Source of the DNA: Reichenbachiella agariperforans
GTDB lineage: Bacteria > Bacteroidota > Bacteroidia > Cytophagales > Cyclobacteriaceae
DNA: 64,000 nt
NCBI RefSeq assembly: GCF_900142205.1
Contig: NZ_FRAA01000009.1
Coordinates: 1 to 64,000 of the forward strand
Direction of reading: 5' to 3'
The notes beneath the pieces are model-generated. The model was not told the origin of the DNA. It made no database searches and worked only from the letters and a program-made list of their open reading frames with translations. Position numbers and translations under genes: made by a program. Position 1 is the first letter of the stretch. Each line of letters opens with the position of its first letter. Shown here one piece after another: positions 45,079-54,450 of the stretch.

Positions 45079-48000
45079 ATGAGTGAACAACTACTAAGAG
45101 CCATCATCCACCTATTAGCTATAGTAGCAAAAGAAGACGATGTAACGGCTGATGAGCGAAAAGCCATCGAAGACTTTCTATTAGAAAATCTCAACCAGAA
45201 AGATAGCCTTCGCTTTTTGAGATTATTCGATGAAATGACTACTAACATGGCCAATGGTCGAAATGTATCATTCAGTGAAGAGAAAGAAATAAGCATCCTT
45301 GCCAAGCAGGTTAATCAGGAGTTCACCCAGCAACAAAAGATCGTAGTAGTACTCAAAGTAATCGAGCTAATCGTAGCAGATGGAGAAGTCTCAGAAAGAG
45401 AGACAATCCTGCTCAATCAAATCGGTATAGCCTTTCATTTTACACATGAAGAAATCGACGAAATCAAATCTTACGTGATGAGTCGTGAACGTGCAGACCT
45501 AGATCGTGACAACATCCTACTCATCGACCATGAAACCAAAGACGATCTCACGCATGCCAAGCACCTCTACAGAGAGAACCTGAGCGCCCCCATAGCATTC
45601 TATAGGATACCAAAATTAGACATCTATTTTGCCAAGGCACTAGGAGACGACCCTTTGACCAACAATGGTGTCCCTATCCGAACCAACAAAACCATAGTAT
45701 TCTCAGCAGGCAGCTCTATTAGAGGCACGAAAATCACTCCAATTTTCTACAGTGACATCATCTCACACTACCGAAAGGAAACCAACGAGACAAAAATCTC
45801 CTTCGTTGCTGAAAAAGTAGAATTCGAATTCCCCAATGGACACAAGGGACTAAGAGGCATAGACATAGCCGAATCATCAGGCAAGCTCATCGGGCTCATG
45901 GGAGGCAGTGGTGCAGGAAAATCCACCCTACTCAATGTCCTCAATGGCAATGACGCCCCCTCTTCTGGCTCTGTCCGTATCAACGGAATTGATATCCATC
46001 GAGAACACGAAAAAATAGAAGGAATCATCGGTTATGTCCCACAGGATGACCTACTCATCGAGGAACTCACCGTCTATGACAATCTACACTACGCTGCACA
46101 ACTATGCTTCAAGGATAGAAGCTCAGAAGAACTAAATGAACTCGTAGAAGGGACACTATCCTCTCTCGGCCTCTTGGCTACTCGCAACCTCAAAGTAGGC
46201 TCTGTCCTAGAAAAAACCATCAGTGGCGGACAGCGCAAAAGACTCAACATTGGACTAGAACTCCTTCGTGAACCTTCGGTCATGTTCGTAGATGAACCTA
46301 CTTCTGGCCTATCATCACGAGACTCAGAAAACATCATGGATCTGCTCAAAGAGCTTTCCCTCCGTGGAAAAATGATCTTCGTCGTGATCCACCAGCCCTC
46401 ATCGGATATCTTCAAGATGTTTGACAAACTGGTCATTCTGGATGTCGGCGGTTATCAAATCTACTATGGCAATCCTGTAGAGGGAGTCATCTATTTCAAG
46501 AAGATCGTAAAACTCATGGACAAAGATGATGGGTCCTGCGTGGAGTGTGGTAATGTCAACTCCGAGCAGATTTTCAACATCATCGAAACCAAAGTCGTCG
46601 ATGAATACGGTCAGCTCACGGACACCCGAAAACTAAGTCCAAAGGACTGGAACATGCTCTTCAACGTAAAGATCAAAGTACCAAAGGCAGAAGAAGCTAC
46701 AGAAAAGCCAGAAAAAACACTCAATATCCCGAACAAGATCAAGCAGCTGATGATCTTCTCCAAACGAGATCTAGCCGCTAAATTGAGCAACAAACAATAT
46801 CTGATTATCAACCTTTTAGAAGCACCTATACTTGCGCTTCTATTGGCATTCATCATTCGGTATTCTGCCAAAGGCCAAGATTACTCCTTTGCGCAGAATC
46901 CAAACATTCCTGCGTTCTTTTTCATGTCCATCATCGTGGCACTGTTCATGGGACTAACCGTCAGTGCTGAGGAGATATTCAAGGACAGAAAAATTCTGAA
47001 ACGAGAATCCTTCCTCAACCTCAGTCGTAGCAGTTACCTAGTTTCTAAGATGTCCATACTCTTTGTACTATCCGCTGTGCAGACTTTGATGTTTGTCATT
47101 ATAGGTGACTGGGTATTAGAGATACAAAGCATGTCCATCTCATTTTGGCTAGTATTATTCTCCATTTCATGCTTTGCCAACATACTAGGACTCAATATAT
47201 CGTCTGCCTTCAACTCTGCCGTCACGATCTATATTTTAATCCCCTTATTATTGATTCCTCAGTTGATTCTGAGTGGTGTGGTAGTCAACTTCGACAAACT
47301 CAACCCTCTACTGAGCAATGACAACAAAGTACCGATCATCGGAGAAATGATGGCTTCTAAATGGGGCTATGAAGCACTCGTAGTGAGCCAGTTCAAAGAC
47401 AATGCTTTCAAAAAACACTTTTTCGAATACGATCAAACTATTGCCAATTCAGAATTTAAGAGTGTATATTTCTACCCTGCCATCGAAAATGCTGTGGACT
47501 ATGCACTGAAAAACCACAAAACTGAAGACAAAGCCATACAGAACAAAGTCAGTCAACAACTAGCTCTCGCTCAAAAAGAGCTTTCTCAAGAAATGAAAGC
47601 CTTTAACGTCCCTGATGGAAAATTCAAAGCCATTGATGGTTTGACCATAGACAGGTTTGATCAAGACGTATATGACGAAACGATACACTTCATCAAAATC
47701 ATGAAAAAAGTGCATAACCAACGTATGAAAACAGCGTCACAAGAGAGAGATGGACTGTCTCAATCCATGTCCGATACGCCAGAGAAAGCCAAAGCTTTGA
47801 TCAAACTGCGTAGCGAAAATGAAAATGAGTCTATCAGTTTCTTTCTCAAAAACACCACGACTAAAAATAGACTCTTGGTCACTGACGATGCACTCATCCA
47901 AAAGATCTACCCTATCTATAAACGTCCTTCCGCCAATGGGCCATTGGATTTCAGATCTCACTTTTACGCACCAGAAAAGCACTTTATGGGACAGTACTAC

Positions 48001-48108
48001 GACACATTACCTTTCAATGTAATTATCATCTGGATTATGTCACATATTCTCTTTTTGACGCTATATTTCGATGTATTGAAGAAAATCGTCAACAGTTTCG
48101 GTAGATAA
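45079..48108 (+). CDS. ABCG-type transporter with TerB-like N-terminal domain
   Basis: 1009 aa. Residues 1-145 resemble a TerB-like helical domain (LLAIVAKEDDVTADERKAI and LIVADGEVSERETILL form two matching halves). After a linker (about 150-250) comes an ABC ATPase: Walker A GGSGAGKST at 275-283, signature ISGGQ at 381-385, Walker B VMFVDEPTSG near 401. The ABC-2 membrane domain follows (helices between about 570 and 750), then a long hydrophilic loop and a final helix near 985-1003. ATPase-before-membrane order is that of eukaryotic-like ABCG half-transporters. The substrate is unknown. Confidence 0.88.
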   Translation: MSEQLLRAIIHLLAIVAKEDDVTADERKAIEDFLLENLNQKDSLRFLRLFDEMTTNMANGRNVSFSEEKEISILAKQVNQEFTQQQKIVVVLKVIELIVADGEVSERETILLNQIGIAFHFTHEEIDEIKSYVMSRERADLDRDNILLIDHETKDDLTHAKHLYRENLSAPIAFYRIPKLDIYFAKALGDDPLTNNGVPIRTNKTIVFSAGSSIRGTKITPIFYSDIISHYRKETNETKISFVAEKVEFEFPNGHKGLRGIDIAESSGKLIGLMGGSGAGKSTLLNVLNGNDAPSSGSVRINGIDIHREHEKIEGIIGYVPQDDLLIEELTVYDNLHYAAQLCFKDRSSEELNELVEGTLSSLGLLATRNLKVGSVLEKTISGGQRKRLNIGLELLREPSVMFVDEPTSGLSSRDSENIMDLLKELSLRGKMIFVVIHQPSSDIFKMFDKLVILDVGGYQIYYGNPVEGVIYFKKIVKLMDKDDGSCVECGNVNSEQIFNIIETKVVDEYGQLTDTRKLSPKDWNMLFNVKIKVPKAEEATEKPEKTLNIPNKIKQLMIFSKRDLAAKLSNKQYLIINLLEAPILALLLAFIIRYSAKGQDYSFAQNPNIPAFFFMSIIVALFMGLTVSAEEIFKDRKILKRESFLNLSRSSYLVSKMSILFVLSAVQTLMFVIIGDWVLEIQSMSISFWLVLFSISCFANILGLNISSAFNSAVTIYILIPLLLIPQLILSGVVVNFDKLNPLLSNDNKVPIIGEMMASKWGYEALVVSQFKDNAFKKHFFEYDQTIANSEFKSVYFYPAIENAVDYALKNHKTEDKAIQNKVSQQLALAQKELSQEMKAFNVPDGKFKAIDGLTIDRFDQDVYDETIHFIKIMKKVHNQRMKTASQERDGLSQSMSDTPEKAKALIKLRSENENESISFFLKNTTTKNRLLVTDDALIQKIYPIYKRPSANGPLDFRSHFYAPEKHFMGQYYDTLPFNVIIIWIMSHILFLTLYFDVLKKIVNSFGR

Positions 48109-48114
48109 GCCCGT

Positions 48115-48873
48115 ATGCTTTTTGTCTTATCCAAAATCGTGTACTGGCTCATCATGCCCTTGAGTATTAGCATGATACTCTTGCTTAGCTCATGGTGCGT
48201 TAGGAATACAAAAACGAAAAAGAGACTGTTCCTGTTAGGGATAGTCTCTTTACTATTCTTCTCTAATCCACTCCTCTCCAAATGGATGATCAATCTCTGG
48301 GAACCCACCCCAGTGTTGTACACCGAAATTACGAAGCACTACGACTGGGCTATCGTACTGGCAGGCATCACCGAGCCCAATCGTCCGCCCTATGATCGAG
48401 TGCAGTTCAACAAAGGTGCTGACCGTATCGTACATGCGATCCAACTCTACAAACTCGGAAAAGTGAAAAAGATTTTAATATCTGGTGGCTCAGGAGTGGT
48501 GGGCTATGATGGCAAAAAGGAAAGTCATGCTCTGGCAGGTTTTGCTCAGATGTGCGGTGTAGATAGTACGGCCATTTTCATCGAGGATCAATCTCGAAAC
48601 ACCCATGAAAACGCACTCTACTCGACCCAACAAATAACTACAAACGAAACCACAATACTCTTCACCTCAGCCTTTCATATCAGACGAGCAAAAGGATGCT
48701 TTCAAAAATTAGGTGTCACCGCAGATACCTTCCCTACAGACTATTACGGTGGGGAGATTCATTGGACTCCTGATGCGCTTTTCATCCCAAAAACCGAAAG
48801 TATTCAAACTTGGTCTATGCTCATCAAAGAATGGGTTGGATTGGGTTCGTATAAACTACTAGGGTATATCTAG
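48115..48873 (+). CDS. YdcF/DUF218 family protein
   Basis: 252 aa. Two N-terminal hydrophobic helices (about 3-22 and 38-53) anchor a DUF218 domain (about 78-235), recognisable from WAIVLAG, ILISGGSG, IEDQSRNTHENALYS and LFTSAFHIRRAKGCF. The fold resembles a Rossmann enzyme, and relatives such as SanA and ElyC affect envelope integrity and peptidoglycan lipid carriers. It starts 6 bp after the ABC transporter stop, so the two are probably cotranscribed. Confidence 0.9.
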   Translation: MLFVLSKIVYWLIMPLSISMILLLSSWCVRNTKTKKRLFLLGIVSLLFFSNPLLSKWMINLWEPTPVLYTEITKHYDWAIVLAGITEPNRPPYDRVQFNKGADRIVHAIQLYKLGKVKKILISGGSGVVGYDGKKESHALAGFAQMCGVDSTAIFIEDQSRNTHENALYSTQQITTNETTILFTSAFHIRRAKGCFQKLGVTADTFPTDYYGGEIHWTPDALFIPKTESIQTWSMLIKEWVGLGSYKLLGYI

Positions 48874-48937
48874 CCTTTCACTGGACAGTTCAACTGAGGG
48901 TAGAAATCATTACCCAATGTATCTACTTTGCCCCAAA

Positions 48938-49738
48938 TTAAGTCACTGCAATCTTTCGTACGATGCGAGAAAATAAACCTGGAAAAAAACGCTTGACGTA
49001 GATACCCATCACTTCTTTGAATCCTCCTATATAGACCTCTTCTTTTTCAGCTGCAATGGCCTTGGTAGCGATCTCACAAAACTGCTCTACCGACAGACCA
49101 TTGGCTTGCGCATTATCCAGTTTCTGCTGCTGAGATCCATCACCCATAAGCGCATTATAGGAAATATTGGTGTGCACATACCCAGGGCAGAGCAATGTAA
49201 CTTTAACATTATTTTGATGTTGTTCTGCTCGTAGTGCATCATAGAATCCATGGAGGGCGTGTTTAGAAGCAGAATACCCAGACCGGAACGGCGTGCTAAT
49301 GATCCCGACAGCACTAGTCACGACGACATGCATCCCTGACTGGCGCTCGACCATCTTAGGCAAGACAGCTCTGGATAGGTGTATCGCACCAAAGTAGTTG
49401 ACCTCCATGATCTGGCGCTGTACCTCCATCGATGTATTGAGTACCGTATCACGCTGACTAATCCCGCCACTCTGAATCATGATATCAATGTAGCCAATCT
49501 GTTCTTCTACTTCTGCAACGCACTGATCAATCCTTTCTGGTTGGGCCAGATCTAACGGAGCTATGACGAACTTCGCCTTTTTATCTTTGTTGGCCTCCCG
49601 CACACGGATCAACTCTTCTTCTCTCCGTGCTGACAACACCAAAGTACAATCTACATCACTCAAAAAATGAGTTAATCCTTCACCTAAGCCGCTAGATGCT
49701 CCTACGATCCAGATATGTTTTCCTTCAAAGTATTTCAT
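48938..49738 (-). CDS. short-chain dehydrogenase/reductase
   Basis: 266 aa, classical SDR. NAD(P)-binding motif GASSGLG at 13-19, catalytic Ser142, Tyr155 and Lys159 (YSASK). The C-terminal EVYIGGFKEVMGIYVKRFF with a basic, hydrophobic end resembles DHRS7-like or 3-ketosphinganine reductase-type SDRs, but it could be any of many specificities. Last gene of a minus-strand run that includes lipid genes and fmt/folA; it starts 25 bp after folA. Confidence 0.88.
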   Translation of the reverse strand: MKYFEGKHIWIVGASSGLGEGLTHFLSDVDCTLVLSARREEELIRVREANKDKKAKFVIAPLDLAQPERIDQCVAEVEEQIGYIDIMIQSGGISQRDTVLNTSMEVQRQIMEVNYFGAIHLSRAVLPKMVERQSGMHVVVTSAVGIISTPFRSGYSASKHALHGFYDALRAEQHQNNVKVTLLCPGYVHTNISYNALMGDGSQQQKLDNAQANGLSVEQFCEIATKAIAAEKEEVYIGGFKEVMGIYVKRFFPGLFSRIVRKIAVT

Positions 49739-49763
49739 GTGATCCAGTTATTATAGTGCTTAA

Positions 49764-50264
49764 TCAGCCTCTTTCGTAGGTTACAAAATCAAAAGCGTAT
49801 TTGTGTCGCTCATCTGCCGCATGATGTGTTCGAGATTGCTCCACCCAGTCATTAGTCAATTCAGGAAAGAACACCTCTCCCCCTTCGATATGTGCATCTA
49901 TCTCCGTCAGATATATCCTATCGGCCAGTGGTTGCCCCAATTCATAAATCTGCCCGCCTCCGATGATGAACAACTCTTCTTCGCCTGCCTTTCGGGCATA
50001 CTCCACAGCAGCCTCTATACTATCAAATCGCTCACAACCTGGTGCACTGTATTCATCTTGTCGGGTCACGACGAGATTGGTACGGTCTGGCAATGGACGA
50101 AATTTTGGAGGCAAAGACTCATAATTTTTTCGTCCCATGATGACACAATGATGCTTAGTCGTCTCCATAAAATATTTCATATCATCTGGTAGATGCCAAG
50201 GTAAATCATTGTTGATGCCAATCACTCGGTTGCTCGACATGGCTGCTATCATCGAAATCTTCAT
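49764..50264 (-). CDS. folA: dihydrofolate reductase
   Basis: 166 aa. NADPH-dependent reduction of dihydrofolate to tetrahydrofolate. Substrate-binding acid Asp28 in [12 protein letters not shown], with [11 protein letters not shown] at 6-16 and [12 protein letters not shown] (about 41-52) for cofactor. [10 protein letters not shown] near the C-terminus is the second glycine motif. It starts 1 bp after fmt, logical because formyltransfer depends on tetrahydrofolate. Confidence 0.96.
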   Translation of the reverse strand: MKISMIAAMSSNRVIGINNDLPWHLPDDMKYFMETTKHHCVIMGRKNYESLPPKFRPLPDRTNLVVTRQDEYSAPGCERFDSIEAAVEYARKAGEEELFIIGGGQIYELGQPLADRIYLTEIDAHIEGGEVFFPELTNDWVEQSRTHHAADERHKYAFDFVTYERG

Positions 50265-50265
50265 A

Positions 50266-51183
50266 CTATTCGAATTTATATCCTCGGAGTAAATCTGCAG
50301 TTTCCATTCGCTTCTTACCCTCCATTTGCAATTCCACTATATCCAAAAATCCATCTTGTGTTTTGACGCTTAAATACTTCTTACCATCCGTTATGTACGC
50401 CCCAACCTCTACATCTCCATGCTCACGCTCTTCTGCATGAACCGTTTTATAGATCTTAAACACTTTATCATTCCACATCGTCCAGGCAGCTGGATATGGA
50501 GAGAGCCCTCTAATAAAATTGCGTACTGATTCCGCTGATTGACTCCAGTTGATCTGACACGTTTCCTTATGAATTTTGGGAGCTGATTTCAACTCAGAAG
50601 AGTCCTCTTGCGGTTTAGTAACTACCGTATCTGCATCGATTTTCTTCACCGTATCCAAAACCAACTGAGCACCGTTGTTCATCAGTCTACCATAGACATC
50701 TCCTACATTATCATCAGTATGTATCGGTTCATGAATTTGATCGATGATATGACCTGTATCGATTTCATGCTGTAAAAAAAAAGTGGTAGCACCCGTCTCG
50801 GTCTCTCCGTTCATAATCGCCCAGTTGATTGGCGCTGCACCTCTATATTGTGGCAAAAGAGATGCATGGAGATTAAAGGTTCCTCCAGCCGGCATATTCC
50901 ACACGATCTCTGGCAGCATACGAAAGGCTACCACGATCTGTAGATCTGCCTGTAGCGCCTGTAGCTCTGTGATGAATTCTGTAGATTTCAGATTGGTAGG
51001 TTGAAGCACATTCAAGCCTACGCTCACCGCATAATCCTTGATAGGAGTGCCTTGAAGCTTCTTACCACGTCCCTTAGGCTTATCAGGTGCTGTAACTACT
51101 CCGACGACATCCCAGCCATTCTCCACCAATATTTGCAAACTAGGCACCGCAAACTCTGGTGTACCCATAAAAATTATCTTCAT
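50266..51183 (-). CDS. fmt: methionyl-tRNA formyltransferase
   Basis: 305 aa. It formylates initiator Met-tRNA from 10-formyl-THF. N-terminal [12 protein letters not shown], catalytic Asn104, His106 and Asp142 ([22 protein letters not shown]) and a C-terminal OB-like domain. Full length. It lies between the desaturase gene (14 bp upstream) and folA (1 bp downstream). Confidence 0.97.
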   Translation of the reverse strand: MKIIFMGTPEFAVPSLQILVENGWDVVGVVTAPDKPKGRGKKLQGTPIKDYAVSVGLNVLQPTNLKSTEFITELQALQADLQIVVAFRMLPEIVWNMPAGGTFNLHASLLPQYRGAAPINWAIMNGETETGATTFFLQHEIDTGHIIDQIHEPIHTDDNVGDVYGRLMNNGAQLVLDTVKKIDADTVVTKPQEDSSELKSAPKIHKETCQINWSQSAESVRNFIRGLSPYPAAWTMWNDKVFKIYKTVHAEEREHGDVEVGAYITDGKKYLSVKTQDGFLDIVELQMEGKKRMETADLLRGYKFE

Positions 51184-51197
51184 ATCTATTCGGAGGA

Positions 51198-52160
51198 TTA
51201 TCTGTGTCTTTTCACTCGACTCCCTAAACTAATCTTAGGGTTGGCGATGAACTGAATAATAACCTTTGACCAGGACTTATGTGTAAACAAATGGTCATAA
51301 AAATCAGGTGCAGTTTTCTTTAGTTCAGGTAGTCGTGTCCCTGGTACATTAGGAAAATCATGGTGTTCGTTGTGATAGCCTACATTCAGAGCAAGTACAT
51401 TGAGCGGCCCATAATAAGAATAAGTCTCCTGTCCTTCCTTAAACACATAGTGCTCTGCAATGAAGTGTCCTGCCAATGGATGCAAACTACCCGCTAAAAA
51501 CACGCTCAAAAGCAAATACAAAACAGCTCCTGTACCTACAAAATACCAATAGATAGCTAATGCAGACAGTTGAAATACGATATTAATCTTGTGCCACTTC
51601 TCATACTTGATAGGATAGACAAACATGGGTCTCAATGCGTAAAACAAGATTTGGTTAGTAGCCCAAAGCAGCTTACCAAGAAAGCCTTGGAATATGCGAC
51701 GCTCTCCATCAGTAGGTAGGTCAGTATCGTGTTTCACATCACCTTGCTCCCAGTGGTGCTTGAGGTGATAGGTCCGAAAAGACATAGCATATGGGAACAA
51801 AATTGGAATATTCGCCACCAGTGCCAACCAGTTGTTCGACACGCGGTTCTTAAATGCCAAATCATGACTAATCTCATGGATAGCCAAAAACAAGGTATGA
51901 CTCACAGAAGCTCCAAAAATGTAAGCCAAAGGTATATACCAATACCAAGCCAGTTCAGCGATAAATGGCGCAGTAGCCAATTGAAACACAACCAGAGCCA
52001 AAGTCTTAAATTTCAACCCCTTATCAATACCAAACAAGTCTCGTACCTGAGGGTATTTAGCCAGTATATCCTTCCGTCTATTAAAATGCGGTTCACGCTC
52101 GTCAGACCAATAAAAACCGTTTTTCTTTTCCACAGTATTTCCCGTTTTATTCAGCCGCAA
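51198..52160 (-). CDS. fatty acid desaturase resembling sphingolipid delta-4 desaturases
   Basis: 320 aa. Membrane di-iron desaturase with three His boxes: HEISH (His95, His99), HLKHH (His132, 135, 136) and HNEHH (His263, 266, 267). The N-terminus (FYWSDEREPHFNRRKDILAK, 16-35) resembles the Lipid_DES domain, and GHFIAEHYVF, ETYSYYGPLN and NVGYHNEHHDFPNVPG are almost as in eukaryotic dihydroceramide desaturases. About four membrane helices. Likely substrate: a sphingoid base or ceramide, by family resemblance; a plain acyl-lipid desaturase is the alternative. 14 bp before fmt. Confidence 0.82.
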   Translation of the reverse strand: MRLNKTGNTVEKKNGFYWSDEREPHFNRRKDILAKYPQVRDLFGIDKGLKFKTLALVVFQLATAPFIAELAWYWYIPLAYIFGASVSHTLFLAIHEISHDLAFKNRVSNNWLALVANIPILFPYAMSFRTYHLKHHWEQGDVKHDTDLPTDGERRIFQGFLGKLLWATNQILFYALRPMFVYPIKYEKWHKINIVFQLSALAIYWYFVGTGAVLYLLLSVFLAGSLHPLAGHFIAEHYVFKEGQETYSYYGPLNVLALNVGYHNEHHDFPNVPGTRLPELKKTAPDFYDHLFTHKSWSKVIIQFIANPKISLGSRVKRHR

Positions 52161-52209
52161 AGATAGGTTGTAAATGGCAGCTTACGAAAAGGGGTAAGGC
52201 AATTATTGC

Positions 52210-52431
52210 CTAGGGGACAGGATCATAGCCACTACCTCCCCATGGGTGACATTTCCCTATTCTTTTCAATCCCAATCTCACCCCTCGCCAAACTCCATGT
52301 TTCATAATGGCCTCTTTCATATACTGCGAGCATGTCGGCGAATAGCGACATGAAGATGGAAACATCGGAGAAATACTGTATTGATAAATCAGGATTGGAA
52401 ATATGGCAATTTTCTTTAAAAACTTCTTCAT
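52210..52431 (-). CDS. yidD: membrane protein insertion efficiency factor YidD
   Basis: 73 aa. Characteristic [20 protein letters not shown] (about 22-41) and [13 protein letters not shown] at the C-terminus, after an amphipathic basic N-terminus. It assists YidC/Sec-dependent insertion at the inner membrane. Separated from its usual rnpA/rpmH/yidC neighbours, as is common in Bacteroidota. It lies between the acyltransferase and desaturase genes. Confidence 0.95.
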   Translation of the reverse strand: MKKFLKKIAIFPILIYQYSISPMFPSSCRYSPTCSQYMKEAIMKHGVWRGVRLGLKRIGKCHPWGGSGYDPVP

Positions 52432-52490
52432 AGGCTGATCATGGTAACAATGAAATCAAAAAACTAATTCCCATAAACTGGCCACAAAAT

Positions 52491-53042
52491 CTAGTACACG
52501 CCTTTTTCGGGGTACTTGCCTTTCACATCCTTATAGAGAGACTTTATGTATGCAATATCCTCCTCCATCTGCCCAGTAGGGGCAAATTCCTCTATGAACT
52601 TGACTAGTCTCTTCGAGTAATCAAACCCTACAATAACGATCGGAACTTTAGCTCGGAGTGCTATTCTGTAAAAACCTGTTTTCCATTCTTTTACATGAGA
52701 TCGTGTCCCCTCTGGAGTAATCGTGAGCACCAGGGAGTCACGAGAATTGAACTTATCTACCACTCCACCAACCACATCGATTTTTTTACTCTTACGATCA
52801 ACGGGGATACCTCCCGTAAAATCAAAGAACCAAGCCAAAGCTCGGTTCTTAAAAAACTCTTTCTTAATGAGATAGTTAGCTTGAAAGCCACAAATCCTTC
52901 TAGAAACTACTCCTATTACAAAGTCCCAGTTACTGGTATGTGGCGCGATAATCAGCACACATTTCTTTAGACCTTCGGATATATTACCTTCTATCCGCCA
53001 GCCCAACAACTTGAAAACAAATATAAATAGGACACGAAGCAT
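52491..53042 (-). CDS. PlsC-like lysophospholipid acyltransferase
   Basis: 183 aa. The acyltransferase motif H-x4-D is His35...Asp40 (APHTSNWDF) and the phosphate-binding motif TPEGTRS is at 109-115. An N-terminal hydrophobic stretch anchors it to the membrane. Short, but complete for the small bacterial subgroup. Probably acylates a lysolipid in phospholipid synthesis or, less likely, an aminolipid. It starts 3 bp after accA. Confidence 0.85.
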   Translation of the reverse strand: MLRVLFIFVFKLLGWRIEGNISEGLKKCVLIIAPHTSNWDFVIGVVSRRICGFQANYLIKKEFFKNRALAWFFDFTGGIPVDRKSKKIDVVGGVVDKFNSRDSLVLTITPEGTRSHVKEWKTGFYRIALRAKVPIVIVGFDYSKRLVKFIEEFAPTGQMEEDIAYIKSLYKDVKGKYPEKGVY

Positions 53043-53045
53043 AAT

Positions 53046-53993
53046 CTAAGAGGCGTATGCACCCATAGCACTAAACTTCTCAATACGCTGATCTATACGA
53101 TCTTCAACAGAGACTTTATTCAAGTCCTTGATATATTTAAGTATCTCCTTTTTCAATTCCTTGGACGCTCCTTTCATGTCAGTATGCGCACCACCTAAAG
53201 GTTCTTTGATGATCCCATCGATCAACTTGTTCCCTATCATATCGTTAGCCGTAAGTTTAAGTGCCTCTGCAGCTTGCTCCTTATACTCCCAGCTTCTCCA
53301 TAGAATAGACGAACAAGATTCTGGTGAAATCACAGAATACCAAGTATTCTCCATCATCAACACCCTATCTCCAATACCAATACCGATCGCACCTCCTGAA
53401 GCACCTTCACCAATGATCACACAGATCACAGGTACTTTCAACATAAACATCTCTTTGATATTTCGCGCAATCGCTTCACCTTGACCTCTCTCTTCAGCTT
53501 CTAGCCCTGGATAAGCACCTGGTGTATCTATCAGACAAACGATAGGCTTATTAAACTTTTCGGCCATTCTCATCAAACGTAGGGCCTTTCGGTATCCTTC
53601 TGGGTTGGCCATTCCGAAGTTTCGTGTTTGGCGTTGTTTCGTATTACGACCCTTCTGTTGACCGATCATCATGACAGTTTGCCCATCTATAGATGCAAAA
53701 CCACCCACCATAGCTTTATCGTCCTTTACATTTCGATCTCCGTGAATTTCGATAAACTCATCTGTGATCTCGTAAATATAATCGAGCGTATAAGGTCTCT
53801 CTGGATGACGTGAGAGCTGTACCCTCTGCCACCTCGTCAGATTCTGGAAAGTTTCTTTTTTTAATTTTTCGATTTTCTGCTGCAATGATTTTACAGTTTC
53901 AGATACGTCCACGTCATTGGTCTGAGCAAGTTGCTTCATATCGTGCAACTTTTCTTCCAGCTCAGCAATAGGTTTTTCGAATTCTAATAGCAT
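53046..53993 (-). CDS. accA: acetyl-CoA carboxylase carboxyltransferase subunit alpha
   Basis: 315 aa. Carboxyl transfer from biotin to acetyl-CoA, giving malonyl-CoA. Conserved parts are FENL-like [21 protein letters not shown] (as two segments, about 45-65), [20 protein letters not shown] (about 115-134) and [15 protein letters not shown] (about 200-214). Full length. First gene of the run accA, acyltransferase, yidD, desaturase; accD is not in the window. Confidence 0.97.
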   Translation of the reverse strand: MLLEFEKPIAELEEKLHDMKQLAQTNDVDVSETVKSLQQKIEKLKKETFQNLTRWQRVQLSRHPERPYTLDYIYEITDEFIEIHGDRNVKDDKAMVGGFASIDGQTVMMIGQQKGRNTKQRQTRNFGMANPEGYRKALRLMRMAEKFNKPIVCLIDTPGAYPGLEAEERGQGEAIARNIKEMFMLKVPVICVIIGEGASGGAIGIGIGDRVLMMENTWYSVISPESCSSILWRSWEYKEQAAEALKLTANDMIGNKLIDGIIKEPLGGAHTDMKGASKELKKEILKYIKDLNKVSVEDRIDQRIEKFSAMGAYAS

Positions 53994-54093
53994 AAATCTT
54001 ATGTGAATTGAACTGCAAACCTAAGAATAAAAATGATTTAGAATAGAAAAAAAAGTAGAGATATCTCAGGTAACTACTATAGCCTACAATCAC

Positions 54094-54309
54094 CTAATAG
54101 TACCAAAGAGAATGGCGCCTCCGGAGGTGCTTCCTAAAATTCATCACAAAAGCCAGACTAAGATAAACAATCAAAGGACTGCCAAAGGCCAAAAAAGACG
54201 CATATATAAAAAACAAACGAATGCTCGAAGAAGGCAACCTCAGCTTCTCCCCTAGCCTAGCACAAACGCCAAATGCATGTTTCTCAAAATAATCCTGTAT
54301 TCCTTTCAT
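54094..54309 (-). CDS. PspC-domain-like small membrane protein
   Basis: 71 aa. FGVCARLGEKLRLPSSSIRL (about 13-32) followed by one or two hydrophobic segments (FFIYASFLAFGSPLIVYLSL) matches the PspC/phage-shock C fold in minimal form. The basic tail lies in the cytoplasm. It stands alone, divergent from the OmpA/TPR lipoprotein gene. Confidence 0.75.
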   Translation of the reverse strand: MKGIQDYFEKHAFGVCARLGEKLRLPSSSIRLFFIYASFLAFGSPLIVYLSLAFVMNFRKHLRRRHSLWYY

Positions 54310-54344
54310 AGCATCGCAAATTTAAGCGAATTCAACCAATTTAA

Positions 54345-54373
54345 TTGTTTTTATTAATCTTAGGATATATTTA
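54345..54373 (+). promoter_or_regulatory. candidate promoter of OmpA/TPR lipoprotein gene
   Basis: TTG at 54345-54347 and TATATTTA at 54366-54373, 18 bp apart, approximate the Bacteroidota TTTG/TAnnTTTG promoter. A start about 70 bp before the ATG leaves an AT-rich leader, typical of highly expressed Bacteroidota genes. Confidence 0.4.
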
Positions 54374-54450
54374 TTTTTTCCGTATTATTGCACTTATTTC
54401 GAAGATAAGTACAAAAAGTTATATCAATTTTCAAAAAAACAATTTTTCAA

